Below are positions 9,482-22,787 of a stretch of 64,000 bases of DNA, one piece after another. How positions within the stretch are numbered: the first letter of the stretch is position 1; each line of letters opens with the position of its first letter. The position numbers and the translations under genes are program-made. This stretch comes from Bacteroides zoogleoformans (GTDB taxonomy: Bacteria > Bacteroidota > Bacteroidia > Bacteroidales > Bacteroidaceae): NCBI RefSeq assembly GCF_002998435.1, contig NZ_CP027231.1, forward strand, positions 2,273,001-2,337,000, read 5' to 3'. The notes below the pieces were generated by a model. That model had not been told where the DNA came from, searched no databases, and saw only the letters and a list, made by a program, of their open reading frames with translations.

Positions 9482-11413
9482 CTACTCCTTGCCGTACTCC
9501 TCGTACAGCATCAGCAGATGCGATGAGCTCCAACTGAAGTGGGGAGCTTTCAGGCATTCGCCGTTGTGGGTTCCGTAGTTCTCGTGTATGGGGGCACCTT
9601 CTTTCAGTCCGCTCAGACGGTCGAAGACTTGCAGGGTATATTCATCGGCCAGTTTGCTGTAACCGTAGTTGCGCAGTCCGCGAATCGCGAAGTAGGTTTG
9701 GTCGAGCCAGATAGGGCCGCGCCAGTAGCCACGCGGGTCGTATTTGGGGTTATCGGCGGCAATGGTGGGGAAGGGGATATACGTCGAGAACTTGGCCGTA
9801 TCGCGCAACATCGGCAACATGCTGTCTACTTGGGTTTGCGTGGCGATTTGCGTCCACAACGGGGTGTAAGCCTCGCAACCCGGCTCTTCGATGAATGAAC
9901 CGTCTTTCAGCCGGCGGTCGCAGAAGAAGTTGATGCGCTTGTCAAAGAAGTAATCGCCCACCCGGTCGCCATAGTCCGGACCGGAGAAGGAGGTATTCAG
10001 CAGTCCGGCGAACTTTTTCAGCAGCCGGCATTCCAATGCCAAGTAGGCATTGAGGTCTACACTCTCCTGATTCATGCTCCAAGCATCGTCGGCTCCTTCG
10101 TTCTTCAGCATGGTGGCGTTGTCAAAGCGGATGGCGTTGTCCATGCCGCTTTCCCATGCGGCGGCTTCCAGTGTACCGTCGGTAGAGCCGTATTCGCACA
10201 TGCCGTTGCGGTTATGGTCGCGTTTCTGGTACCACCAGTTATAGTAGGATAAGAGTTGCGGGTACATTTCGGCAACGAAAGCCGTGTCGCCTGTTTGGGT
10301 GAAGATTTCATCTACTGCCCAGCACACCAAGGGCGGTTTGCTGTCGCGTGCGTTGTTCTCTGCCGGGTTGGTATAGATGCAGTCGATAATCATGCCGTCG
10401 GGCTGCTGATAGTCGAACATGGCGCGGATGTTGTTCTTGGCCAGTTCGGGGGCGAACTTGGCGGTTCCGGCACTGAAACGCCAACTGTCCCATGCCCAGA
10501 AACCGACAAAGTAGTCTACGGCATGGCTGGGTACGATGCCTTCGTGCAAGAGTCCGCCATGATGCGTGCGCCAATTGGAGATAAGGGTAGTGACGGCTTT
10601 CACGGCAATGCGGTCGTATTCGGGCTTCATGTCCGTGCGCAGCGCCTTGCTGAGGTAACCCTCCCAACGTTCGGCATTGGCTTGCAAGGCGTTTTCGGGA
10701 TTATTGAGCAATGCCGGGAGATTCTGCAAGCCCACGGTCATCTCCTTCTCAGAGCTAAAGAAAGAGATGGCTACGTTGACGGTGCGTTTGGAAGCAAGAA
10801 CAAGCGCTGTATAGTTATGATCCACTTCGGTCAGCATCACATCCGGAGTGAAGGTTATGGTCACACTTTCTCCACTCGGATGGCGGGCGATGACGGAGCT
10901 TTGCTCTACGGTCACGCTTACGTCGTCGGCCCATCGGCTACCCGTCAGGAGCAGTTTCTCCGCTTTGTCGGTTTCGATGCGTAGCAGGACGGTAGAGGCG
11001 TCGGTGAAGTTGAGGCGTTGTGTGATGCTTCCCTTGCAGGAACGAGCCGACATGTACAACTCGCCGGGATAATAGCAGGTGGAGTCGGGCACGAATAGTC
11101 CCTGCGGCTCTTTGGCGAAGCCAACGGTTACGGCCGATTGTGCTATCCATTGGCGGCGAAACATATCCAGACTGAACGGGCCGCAGAAACCGTTTACCCA
11201 TTGATTCTTTTCGGGCAGGGTGAAGCCCATCCACGAGCCGGCATCCGTGAACCAGCCGTGGCAACGATGCAGGGTGTCGGGGGTATAGGCAATGTCGAGA
11301 ATGTTGCTGAAGGCGTACCTTCTTTGCTGTGTGCTTTGAGCGCCGGAGGTGCAGGAAGTCAAACCTGCCGCGAGCAGGAGAAAGCAAAGCAGGGATATAA
11401 ATTTGTATCTCAT
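9482..11413 (-). CDS. GH63-like alpha-glycosidase lipoprotein
   Basis: This is a predicted inverting alpha-glycosidase of the (alpha/alpha)6-barrel GH63 type (processing alpha-glucosidase/mannosylglycerate-hydrolase-like), anchored as a lipoprotein. The start at 11413 gives MRYKFISLLCFLLLAAGLTSC with a lipobox Cys at 21; a start 51 bp upstream would bury the signal peptide. The C-terminal two thirds carry the clan motifs GFWAWDSWRFSAG (likely acid Asp), GYWRGPIWLDQ and HENYGTHNG (likely base Glu), with FSWSSSHLLML near the end. It follows the LacZ-type gene on the same strand after a 268-bp gap. Exact substrate is unknown; alpha-glucosides are the family norm. Confidence 0.82.
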   Translation of the reverse strand: MRYKFISLLCFLLLAAGLTSCTSGAQSTQQRRYAFSNILDIAYTPDTLHRCHGWFTDAGSWMGFTLPEKNQWVNGFCGPFSLDMFRRQWIAQSAVTVGFAKEPQGLFVPDSTCYYPGELYMSARSCKGSITQRLNFTDASTVLLRIETDKAEKLLLTGSRWADDVSVTVEQSSVIARHPSGESVTITFTPDVMLTEVDHNYTALVLASKRTVNVAISFFSSEKEMTVGLQNLPALLNNPENALQANAERWEGYLSKALRTDMKPEYDRIAVKAVTTLISNWRTHHGGLLHEGIVPSHAVDYFVGFWAWDSWRFSAGTAKFAPELAKNNIRAMFDYQQPDGMIIDCIYTNPAENNARDSKPPLVCWAVDEIFTQTGDTAFVAEMYPQLLSYYNWWYQKRDHNRNGMCEYGSTDGTLEAAAWESGMDNAIRFDNATMLKNEGADDAWSMNQESVDLNAYLALECRLLKKFAGLLNTSFSGPDYGDRVGDYFFDKRINFFCDRRLKDGSFIEEPGCEAYTPLWTQIATQTQVDSMLPMLRDTAKFSTYIPFPTIAADNPKYDPRGYWRGPIWLDQTYFAIRGLRNYGYSKLADEYTLQVFDRLSGLKEGAPIHENYGTHNGECLKAPHFSWSSSHLLMLYEEYGKE

Positions 11414-11681
11414 GTTGTTTAAAGAGGTTAATGGTTTTATAACGAAATGATAAGTATGCTTCATGCTATTGTAGTATTTATATCGTTCTATGTATTAAAA
11501 TGTCCTTTTAATGCGCTTGTTTCTTGGTTTATACTTCTTTGCTCATCTGTATAAATAGGATTCTTCATTCATAAGCCATCCATCTTCCACCCATCTATCC
11601 TCAATCCCACATGCCCTCCCGGCCTCACCGCAGGAGCGTTAAAGCGTAGAAAGTGTTTTCTGCGTCAAGAAAGTACATCTT

Positions 11682-15843
<4,162 letters not shown>

Positions 15844-15916
15844 ATCTATGTCGTTTTTTTGTAGGCAAAGATAGCACAAACCCACTAAGTTTCAGCAAAG
15901 AAAAAGTTTTCAAGGC

Positions 15917-15956
15917 GTACAAGGCGGCACGGGTCGGAACAGATGCTGCCTTGTAC
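15917..15956 (-). terminator. Probable terminator of the second susC-susD unit
   Basis: A 13-bp stem with one G-U pair joins 15917-15929 (GTACAAGGCGGCA) to 15944-15956 (TGCTGCCTTGTAC) around a 14-nt loop, about 28 nt past the susD stop on the minus strand. The T-rich run (CTTTTTCTTT) comes roughly 10 nt after the stem rather than directly, so termination efficiency is uncertain. Confidence 0.5.
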
Positions 15957-15983
15957 TGAGGTTGTGTCAGAGAGAATTAATTT

Positions 15984-17504
15984 CTACTTATTTATCAGGT
16001 CGTTGGCATTGATTTCGGTCAGAGGCACGGGATAGAAGGCATGCTTCGTCTCGTCGAATCCGGCGCGTCCGGCGCTTGCCAGTGCCGATGCCAGCTTGCC
16101 CCAACGGCGTAGGTCGTACCAGCGCCAGTTTTCCAGCGGAAACTCGATCATGCGCTCGTGCTCTATCTGCGCACGCACTTCGGCTTGCGAAGTACCTTTC
16201 ATGGCAGGCATGTCGCCGTGCACGCTTCTCACCTCGTTAATCAGAGGGATGGCTTGTTCGGGGTGCCCCTGTTCGTTCAGCACCTCGGCTTTCATCAGCA
16301 ATACGTTGGCGTAGCGCATCAAGGGGATGTTGATGGCGCAGTAGTTGTTGCTTAGCCCTTCATGGTCGGTAGGCATGAATTTGCGGAATGCCGGGCGGTT
16401 GTTACCCTCGAACCAGTCGTTGTAGTTGCGTCCGTATACGCGGCCTTTGCCATCGTTGTAGTAATCGCATTGGAAGAAGATGGTTTCGTATAGGCGTGAG
16501 TCGTAACGGCCGGTGGAGGCAGTTTTGCCCTCTTTTATGAATTCGTCCATCAAGACACTACTCGGAAGTATCTCATCCCATCCCCAAAGTTCCGATACGC
16601 CTATCCAGCGGTGAAGCTGGGTGCGGTAGTTGGCTCCGTTGGCACTGCTCATCGAAGTCTGCAACTCAAAGACGGACTCCTTACTGTTCTTGTTGGTGGC
16701 GTCGAACATGCTTGAGAATTTCTTGACGAGCTCGTAGCCGGTCACCTTGTTCAAGGCATCGAGAGCCAAAGTCAAATACTCCGACTTTTTCTCCGGTTCT
16801 TCGTAGGCACGTGTCAGGTAAGACAGTCCCAGATAGGCATAGGCTGCCCCGCAGGTGGCGCGTCCCAAGTTGTCGTTGTCGTAGGAGGCGGGCAGAGCCG
16901 CGGCCTGTTTCAGGTCTTCGATGATGAAATCCCATGCGTCGGGGCGCGAAGAGAGTGCTTTGTTCAGTTCTGCCTGACCGGTGATATATTTATCGCGGAT
17001 GATGATTTCCTTCCAGTTCAGCAGCAGTTTCAGGTGGTAGTAGGCACGCAGGAAGTGTCCCTCATTTACGATTTGGCTACGCATGGCGGGGGCAATGGAA
17101 CCTTCCTTCATGGCTGTCACCTTCTCTATCACCTGATTGGCGAAGCTGGCGCCTTTGTAGTTGTTCCACCAGTAGTTGCTGAACTGCGAGTTACCGTTGG
17201 TATAGGTGAAGTTGTACAGCTCCAGCCAATTGGGATAGTTGCGTGCGTCGTTGCCCATGTTGACGATGTCTTCGCGATAAGCCTCAACGGGCCACTTCAC
17301 TTCGGCGAACTCCCAAGTGTCGATGTAATATTCCAACTGTGAATAGGCAGCCGAAATGCCGGCTTGCGCATCGTTCTCATTACGCCAGAAACTGCCCGAA
17401 GTAAGTTGGTCGGGCGACTCCAAGGTTAAATAATCGTCGCACGAGCCTGTCAGGAGCGATGCGAAACAAAGGCCGGCTATGTATATTGCTTTTTTCATTT
17501 TCAT
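15984..17504 (-). CDS. SusD/RagB-like glycan-binding lipoprotein (locus 2)
   Basis: This cell-surface lipoprotein binds glycan and pairs with the SusC gene 15 bp upstream. It is 506 residues long, the normal family size. The N-terminus is a lipoprotein signal with lipobox LLTGSC (Cys at about 22; MKMKK offers two closely spaced start codons). TPR-like helices (NEGHFLRAYYHLKLLLNWKE) and the C-terminal HERMIEFPLENWRWYDLRRW and FYPVPLTEINANDLINK motifs define the family. A hairpin downstream (15917-15956) suggests that the susC-susD transcript ends before lysO. No dedicated regulator of this pair is seen nearby. Confidence 0.93.
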   Translation of the reverse strand: MKMKKAIYIAGLCFASLLTGSCDDYLTLESPDQLTSGSFWRNENDAQAGISAAYSQLEYYIDTWEFAEVKWPVEAYREDIVNMGNDARNYPNWLELYNFTYTNGNSQFSNYWWNNYKGASFANQVIEKVTAMKEGSIAPAMRSQIVNEGHFLRAYYHLKLLLNWKEIIIRDKYITGQAELNKALSSRPDAWDFIIEDLKQAAALPASYDNDNLGRATCGAAYAYLGLSYLTRAYEEPEKKSEYLTLALDALNKVTGYELVKKFSSMFDATNKNSKESVFELQTSMSSANGANYRTQLHRWIGVSELWGWDEILPSSVLMDEFIKEGKTASTGRYDSRLYETIFFQCDYYNDGKGRVYGRNYNDWFEGNNRPAFRKFMPTDHEGLSNNYCAINIPLMRYANVLLMKAEVLNEQGHPEQAIPLINEVRSVHGDMPAMKGTSQAEVRAQIEHERMIEFPLENWRWYDLRRWGKLASALASAGRAGFDETKHAFYPVPLTEINANDLINK

Positions 17505-17519
17505 ATCGTATTAATTTGG

Positions 17520-20500
17520 TTAGAATGTTAGTTGTGCACCCAGTGTGAACGAACGGGTAAACGGATAAATCAGCTTGTCGATACCGGTGTTCAGCACACT
17601 TGCACGCGAGAATTCGGGGTCGATGCCGTCGTAGCCGGTGATGGTGAAAAGGTTTTCGCCGCTTACGTAGAAGCGCAGTTTCTCGATGAACACTTTCTGC
17701 ATCATGGCTTTCGGCAGGGTATATCCCAGTTGCAACTGGCGCAGGCGAATGAAGTCGCCCTTCTCGATGAAACGGTCGGATTCCTTCAGGTTGCCGTTGG
17801 GGTCGTTGAAGATGGCACGGGGCACGTTGGTATTTGTGTGCTGAGGCGTCCACGCATCGAGCGACGAAGCAAGGAAGTTGGAGCCGGAGTTCATGCCTTC
17901 ATAGAAGTATTTATTTCCGTTGTAGAGCTTGTGTCCCCATGCGCTGCCCAATACGAAAGAAAGGTCGAAACCTTTGTAGCCGGCAGAGAAATTGAGGTTG
18001 ACTTCCAGCGTGGGGATGCCCGAACCGCAATACACCTTGTCGTCATCGTCGATGGAACCGTCACCGTTCGTATCGGCAAAACGGATGTCGCCGGCATCGG
18101 CAAAGGGCTGATACTCTTTACCATCCGCATTTTTGTATTGTCGGGCTTCGGCGTTACTTTGAAACAAGCCTTCGGTCTTGTAGAGATAGAATGCGCCGAT
18201 GGGTTGGCCCACGCGCGTCTGGGTGGGGAAGTGTTCGCTTCCGTATTTCAGACCCTCGCCATAGAGCACCTGGCTCTTGTCTGCCAGTTCCACCACCTTA
18301 TTATTTGTGGTGCTGAGGTTCATGCCTACGCTGTAGTCTAATCCGCCTTTCGAGTCGGTCCAATTCAGCTCGACCTCGACACCGGAGTTGCGTATTTTGC
18401 CTACATTCAGAATGGGGTTGTTCAGACCGGCAGAGGGTGGGAGCGCTTTGGTTATCAGCAGTTCTTCGGTCTGGTTGTAATAGTAGTTCAAGGCTCCGGT
18501 CAGCTTGTTGTCGAAGAAGCCGAAGTCAAGTCCGATGTTCTTCGTGTCGGTGGTTTCCCACTTCAACGAACGGTTTTCCAGTCCACGGGCGATGCTTCCC
18601 GTCCATGCGTTGTCTCCGTTGCCTTTCACATATCCCTGATACTTGGTGTTGTAGGTCGAAATCAAGGCAAGGAAATCGTAAAATCCCAGAGCATTCTCGT
18701 TGCCCAGCCGTCCCCAACTGGCACGGAGCTTCAGGTTGTTCAGCGCAATGTCTTTCGGGAAGAACGCCTCTTCGCTGATTCTCCAGCCCACGGCCACCGA
18801 CGGGAAGAAGCCCCAACGGTTGTCCGCACCGAACTTGGAAGAGCCGTCGCTGCGCACGGTAGCCTGCACGAGGTAGCGGTTATTGTAGTTGTAGTTCACG
18901 CGTCCGAAGAAAGACACCCGTCTGTAATCCCATTTGCTTCCGCTTCCGTCGAAAGTGCCGCCCGCACCTGCTCCTACGGTAGAGAAGCCTGAGTCGAGGA
19001 AGCCGCCGGGTTGTTCGCCTATCACTAACTGCCCGTCTTCCACCTTGTAAGTGGTGGTTTTGCCTTCCACGCCTACCGAGTGCCAAGTATATCTGCGGGC
19101 CATGGTCGACGTACCTGCCACTGCGTTGACAGTGTGCTTGCCAAACTCCTTGTTGAAGCTCAACAGGTTTTCCCATACGTGTTCTTCCCAGTAAGCTGAA
19201 GTCTCGCTGTGGTACGGGTAGTCACGTTTCGATTTTACGTCGGCTATATAAGTCGGTGTGTGGTAAGTCTGGCGTTGATGTTCTCCCCGGTATGCATAGC
19301 TTGTTTTAAAGCTGAGCCATTTCGTGAAGTTGGCGGTCAGGGCTATGTTGGCGCTGGTATGATAGCGTTTGTCGGTCGACTTTTCGTAATGATGGTCGGC
19401 CATCACGTTTCGGTTGTTTGGCAGGTTGTCGAAGTTGGTCAGGCCGAAACCGTACTTCTCGTCTTTGTTATAGATAGGTACTAACGGAGAAATCATATAC
19501 ATCTCTTTCAGTTGGTACTCCGGCTGTTTGCTGTCAGTGAACTTGAAAGCCATGTTGGCGTCTATGTCGAAGATATACTTGCTTGTGTGCAGTTTTAGGC
19601 GGGCGTTATCCTGCCGGTAGTCATTGCCCAGGAAGATTCCTTTGTCGTCGGCATGGTTGTACGACACCGAATACTGTGTGTTTTCGCCGCCCCCTCTGAT
19701 GCTGACCATATAGTTCTGCGACAGACCCGTGCGCAACATGGCTTTCTGCCAGTCGGTATCGATGCCTGTATTCTTGGTCATGTAAGGTTCGAGTTCCATC
19801 AACTGTTTTTTCCATACGCCTTCGTTCTCGGCGTCGTATTGCGATTTGTGGTTCTCTACGTGCGAGTTCCAGTTTTCATACATTTGCGTATGCACTTTCT
19901 TGTACTGATCGGCATTCAGCAAGTCGAGCTTCTTTGCCACATCCGTCATGCTGACATATGCGCTGAAGTCTATTTTGGTTTCGCCTTTCTTTCCGTTCTT
20001 CGTAGTCACGATGATGACGCCGTTGGCTGCCACCGAACCGTAGATGGCTGCTGCCGCGCCGTCTTTCAACACCTCCATCGCCTGAATGTCCTGCGGGTTC
20101 ACCGAGTTGATGTCGCCGGGAAAACCGTCGATGATGTAAAGAGGCTCGTTATCGCCGAAGGTTTTCACACCGCGGATTTTCACCTGCACGCCTGCACCGG
20201 CATTACCTCCGGACTTCATGATGTTTACGCCCGCAATTTTTCCTTGCAGTGCTTCGGCCGGATTGGTGGTAGTGCGTTTGGACAGTTCTTCCACATCGAC
20301 GGAAGAGATGGCTCCCGTCATATCGCTTTTCTTCATTGTGCCGTAGCCTATCACGACCACTTCGTCCAGCATTCCGGCGTCTTCTTTCAATACCACTTTC
20401 AGGGTATTGCGTCCGTTCAGTGGTATCTCTTGAGCAGTATAGCCCACATAAGAGATGATGATGGTTGCATTGGACGAAACGTACAGGGTGAAGTTTCCGT

Positions 20501-20690
20501 CAATGTCCGTAATCACTCCGTTCGTCGTTCCTTTTTCCAATACGCTGGCACCGATGATGCTTTCACCGGTTGCATCGGTCACGTTACCCGTCAGCCGGAT
20601 GGCTTGTGCCAATGCGCTTATGGGCAACATAGAAGCAAAGAAGAAAAGCAGCAGAGTCGCTCTTTCTTTAAAGTAGTTACTTTTATTCAT
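17520..20690 (-). CDS. SusC/RagA-type TonB-dependent transporter without STN domain (locus 2)
   Basis: This outer-membrane importer of oligosaccharides is 1056 residues long. A signal peptide (ending ISALAQ) leads straight into the carboxypeptidase-D-like domain (about 31-110, ESIIGASVLEKG and ISYVGYTAQEI), then the plug (DEVVVIGYGTMKKSDMTGA) and barrel ending LGAQLTF. Unlike the other two SusC proteins here it has no STN domain, so it should not signal through a FecR; regulation is probably by a one-component or hybrid two-component regulator outside this stretch. SusD follows after 15 bp. Confidence 0.94.
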   Translation of the reverse strand: MNKSNYFKERATLLLFFFASMLPISALAQAIRLTGNVTDATGESIIGASVLEKGTTNGVITDIDGNFTLYVSSNATIIISYVGYTAQEIPLNGRNTLKVVLKEDAGMLDEVVVIGYGTMKKSDMTGAISSVDVEELSKRTTTNPAEALQGKIAGVNIMKSGGNAGAGVQVKIRGVKTFGDNEPLYIIDGFPGDINSVNPQDIQAMEVLKDGAAAAIYGSVAANGVIIVTTKNGKKGETKIDFSAYVSMTDVAKKLDLLNADQYKKVHTQMYENWNSHVENHKSQYDAENEGVWKKQLMELEPYMTKNTGIDTDWQKAMLRTGLSQNYMVSIRGGGENTQYSVSYNHADDKGIFLGNDYRQDNARLKLHTSKYIFDIDANMAFKFTDSKQPEYQLKEMYMISPLVPIYNKDEKYGFGLTNFDNLPNNRNVMADHHYEKSTDKRYHTSANIALTANFTKWLSFKTSYAYRGEHQRQTYHTPTYIADVKSKRDYPYHSETSAYWEEHVWENLLSFNKEFGKHTVNAVAGTSTMARRYTWHSVGVEGKTTTYKVEDGQLVIGEQPGGFLDSGFSTVGAGAGGTFDGSGSKWDYRRVSFFGRVNYNYNNRYLVQATVRSDGSSKFGADNRWGFFPSVAVGWRISEEAFFPKDIALNNLKLRASWGRLGNENALGFYDFLALISTYNTKYQGYVKGNGDNAWTGSIARGLENRSLKWETTDTKNIGLDFGFFDNKLTGALNYYYNQTEELLITKALPPSAGLNNPILNVGKIRNSGVEVELNWTDSKGGLDYSVGMNLSTTNNKVVELADKSQVLYGEGLKYGSEHFPTQTRVGQPIGAFYLYKTEGLFQSNAEARQYKNADGKEYQPFADAGDIRFADTNGDGSIDDDDKVYCGSGIPTLEVNLNFSAGYKGFDLSFVLGSAWGHKLYNGNKYFYEGMNSGSNFLASSLDAWTPQHTNTNVPRAIFNDPNGNLKESDRFIEKGDFIRLRQLQLGYTLPKAMMQKVFIEKLRFYVSGENLFTITGYDGIDPEFSRASVLNTGIDKLIYPFTRSFTLGAQLTF

Positions 20691-20944
20691 GTGAATAAGT
20701 TTTTAAGGTTAATATTCTTGTTTCTCACGATGCTAAGTTATTAAGCATAAGCGTGAAAAAACAAATAAAAGTATCTACAAGAGAACTACAAATGCTGCTT
20801 ATTCTTTGTTTTATAATCTACAGCTGTTAATGTAAATAGTTGATTAATAGTATATAATTATTTGCTTGTATGCCTACAAATCATGAAAGCCGAGGCTCGG
20901 GCCGTAAATAACGCTTTATGTGCTCCGCCGCCTCTTTCTTTTTT

Positions 20945-21952
20945 TTATTGATTGTACTTCTTGTATTCCTCATCCGTCACCGCTTCGCACCATTCGGTAC
21001 TTGTGCCCTCGGCAGGAACGGCGATGGCAATGTGTTGAAACCAACTATCCCGGGCTGCTCCGTGCCAATGTTTTACCTCGGCAGGAATGTTCACTACGTC
21101 ACCGGGCTTGAGTGCGCGTGCCGGTTCGCCCCATGCCTGATACCAACCGCGACCGCCGACACAAATAAGGAGTTGTCCGCCTTTGTGGTGTATGTGCCAG
21201 TTGTTGCGGCAACCCGGCTCAAACGTTACGTTATGCAACGGTAAAGTGCCTTCGGTAAGAGGGGCGAGGTAACTGTTGCCAATAAAATATTTGGCGTAGG
21301 CAGTGTTGAGCTCGCCTTTGGGGAATATCATGTCTTCGATGGGTTCGCCTCCTGCAAACGGTTCGCCGAAAACTTCGGCGATAGTTCTGTCTGCGCGATA
21401 AGCCTCCAAGTCGCCCGCTTTTTGCCGCAAGGCTTGTGGGATGGCGCGGATAGCTGTGTCCGAAAGTCCCATGTTGCGAGCGCCGCGGACGTGCGAAGCC
21501 AATTGCGGCTCAACTCCTTTCAGTCCGCACAACGCACTGATTGTGACGAGTTCGCGCTCGGCAAACGAGAGGTTGTTGCGGACGAAGATGTCACCGAATA
21601 GATGGGCTTTGAGATAATAATCTGTTGCGGGCGCAAAATCGTAATTGAAAGGTTTGCCTCCCGTAAGCAGAGTCTGCACTTCCGTGCCGTGTTTCAAGGC
21701 ATTATAGTCTTCCGGCAATGGTTCGGCATCTTTTCCCTCGTCGTCTTTGATGCCTTCAGCCCTTCGCGCTTCCAAGGTTCGTTGCAGCACACTGAGCCCG
21801 TTCAGGCTGCGGGGGAAGCCCGTATAGGCATACAATTGCGACAGAGCCTCTTTGATTTGATTGACGGTCAGTCCGTTATCCAATCCTTCGTGAATGGCCT
21901 GTGCCAGTCCGTCAACATCTCCTTTGGCTTCCAGACAGGCTATGGCCGCCAT
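20945..21952 (-). CDS. Carboxymuconolactone decarboxylase-like / cupin fusion (main open part)
   Basis: The 335-residue frame holds two carboxymuconolactone decarboxylase/AhpD-like modules (about 1-85, with LYAYTGFPRSLNGL, and about 105-195, with ERELVTISALCGL and LASHVRGARNMG) and a C-terminal cupin (about 240-325) with metal-ligand pattern WHIHH, then PGDVV and KHWHG. Such fusions are usually secreted oxidoreductase- or decarboxylase-like proteins of unknown reaction. This ATG is internal: two codons upstream lies an in-frame TAG that cuts off a 40-codon signal-peptide segment (see 21953-22078). As read here the product would start in the cytoplasm, or the gene is a recent pseudogene. It sits next to flavodoxin and aldo/keto reductase genes. 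Confidence 0.75.
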   Translation of the reverse strand: MAAIACLEAKGDVDGLAQAIHEGLDNGLTVNQIKEALSQLYAYTGFPRSLNGLSVLQRTLEARRAEGIKDDEGKDAEPLPEDYNALKHGTEVQTLLTGGKPFNYDFAPATDYYLKAHLFGDIFVRNNLSFAERELVTISALCGLKGVEPQLASHVRGARNMGLSDTAIRAIPQALRQKAGDLEAYRADRTIAEVFGEPFAGGEPIEDMIFPKGELNTAYAKYFIGNSYLAPLTEGTLPLHNVTFEPGCRNNWHIHHKGGQLLICVGGRGWYQAWGEPARALKPGDVVNIPAEVKHWHGAARDSWFQHIAIAVPAEGTSTEWCEAVTDEEYKKYNQ

Positions 21953-22078
21953 GTCCTACCATTTTCGGTCTAATGTTTCCATTACATTCATTGTCTGATT
22001 GTTTTTTATTTCTTTCTGTGCGCAGGCGGTTGTACTGACGGCCGCTATTGCAAAAATTGTCAGTATAATCTTTTTCAT
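21953..22078 (-). pseudogene. Signal-peptide segment of the CMD-cupin gene, ended by in-frame TAG
   Basis: From the ATG at 22078 the minus strand reads MKKIILTIFAIAAVSTTACA followed by 20 more residues ending TLDRKW, then TAG, one codon (GAC), and the ATG of the 21952 frame, all in one phase. The first 20 residues form a good export signal. The join suggests that a CAG-like sense codon became TAG. Unless the stop is read through, the exported form cannot be made. Confidence 0.7.
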
Positions 22079-22133
22079 GGCTTTTACTGCGGTGCGAATG
22101 ATTTGTGAAACAAAGGCGTTGCATTATCTCATT

Positions 22134-22733
22134 TCAATATCCCAGTCCCTTGAGCCACTTTACCACCTTTGCCTTTTCTGTCCTCACCTCGTGTCCGTAG
22201 ATGGCGAATGCGCCGGTAACCTTGGCGCGCGGATATTGCTTCTTCACGTCTTCGACCGTGCTTGCAAGTCCGCTGCCTTCGTGGGTGGTGAATGGTATGA
22301 GTGTCTTGCCGTTGAGGTCGTGTTTTTTGAAGAAGCTGAACATGACCTGCGGATAAGTGCCCCACCATATCGGGCCACCGATGAAAATCACATCATATTC
22401 GCCGATGTTGCTTATCGAGCCTTTGAATGCAGGCAGTTCTCCACTCTTCTTCTCCGCCTGTGCCACCTTTATCAGTTCCGAATAGGGCATGTCGTAGCTC
22501 TTTTCGGCTACTATTTCAAAGACATCGGCTCCGGTCTGTTCTTTGATGTAATCGGCCACAATCTTAGTGTTGCCTTCTTTGATATTTCCTACTGCATAGT
22601 TATCTCCCGCATGCGAGAAGAATACTATCAATGCTTTTCCTTTTTCCATTTCGTTTTCCTGTTTTTCGCTTCCGTTGCATGCCACGGACGTCAGCAATGC
22701 GGCCACAACGGTTATGATTCTCGATAATTTCAT
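22134..22733 (-). CDS. Flavodoxin-domain lipoprotein
   Basis: This 199-residue protein carries FMN and probably passes electrons to, or acts with, the neighbouring redox enzymes in the cell envelope. The N-terminus MKLSRIITVVAALLTSVAC is a lipoprotein signal (Cys at 19), unusual for a flavodoxin. The flavodoxin fold follows: phosphate-loop region IVFFSHAGDNYAVGNI (less canonical than the usual SxTGNT), then FIGGPIWWGTYPQVMFSF and a C-terminal GHEVRTEKAKVVKWLKGLGY. It lies 55 bp upstream of the interrupted CMD-cupin gene on the same strand. The leader contains a perfect 16-bp tandem duplication (22732-22763). Confidence 0.87.
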   Translation of the reverse strand: MKLSRIITVVAALLTSVACNGSEKQENEMEKGKALIVFFSHAGDNYAVGNIKEGNTKIVADYIKEQTGADVFEIVAEKSYDMPYSELIKVAQAEKKSGELPAFKGSISNIGEYDVIFIGGPIWWGTYPQVMFSFFKKHDLNGKTLIPFTTHEGSGLASTVEDVKKQYPRAKVTGAFAIYGHEVRTEKAKVVKWLKGLGY

Positions 22734-22787
22734 AAGATAGTCGGATTATAAGATAGTCGGATTATGGGTTATTTTCATTTATTCATA

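Noticed and set aside
19653..20744. 363-codon plus-strand frame opposite susC of locus 2
   Set aside because: Cys/His-rich shadow of susC coding sequence; no domain.
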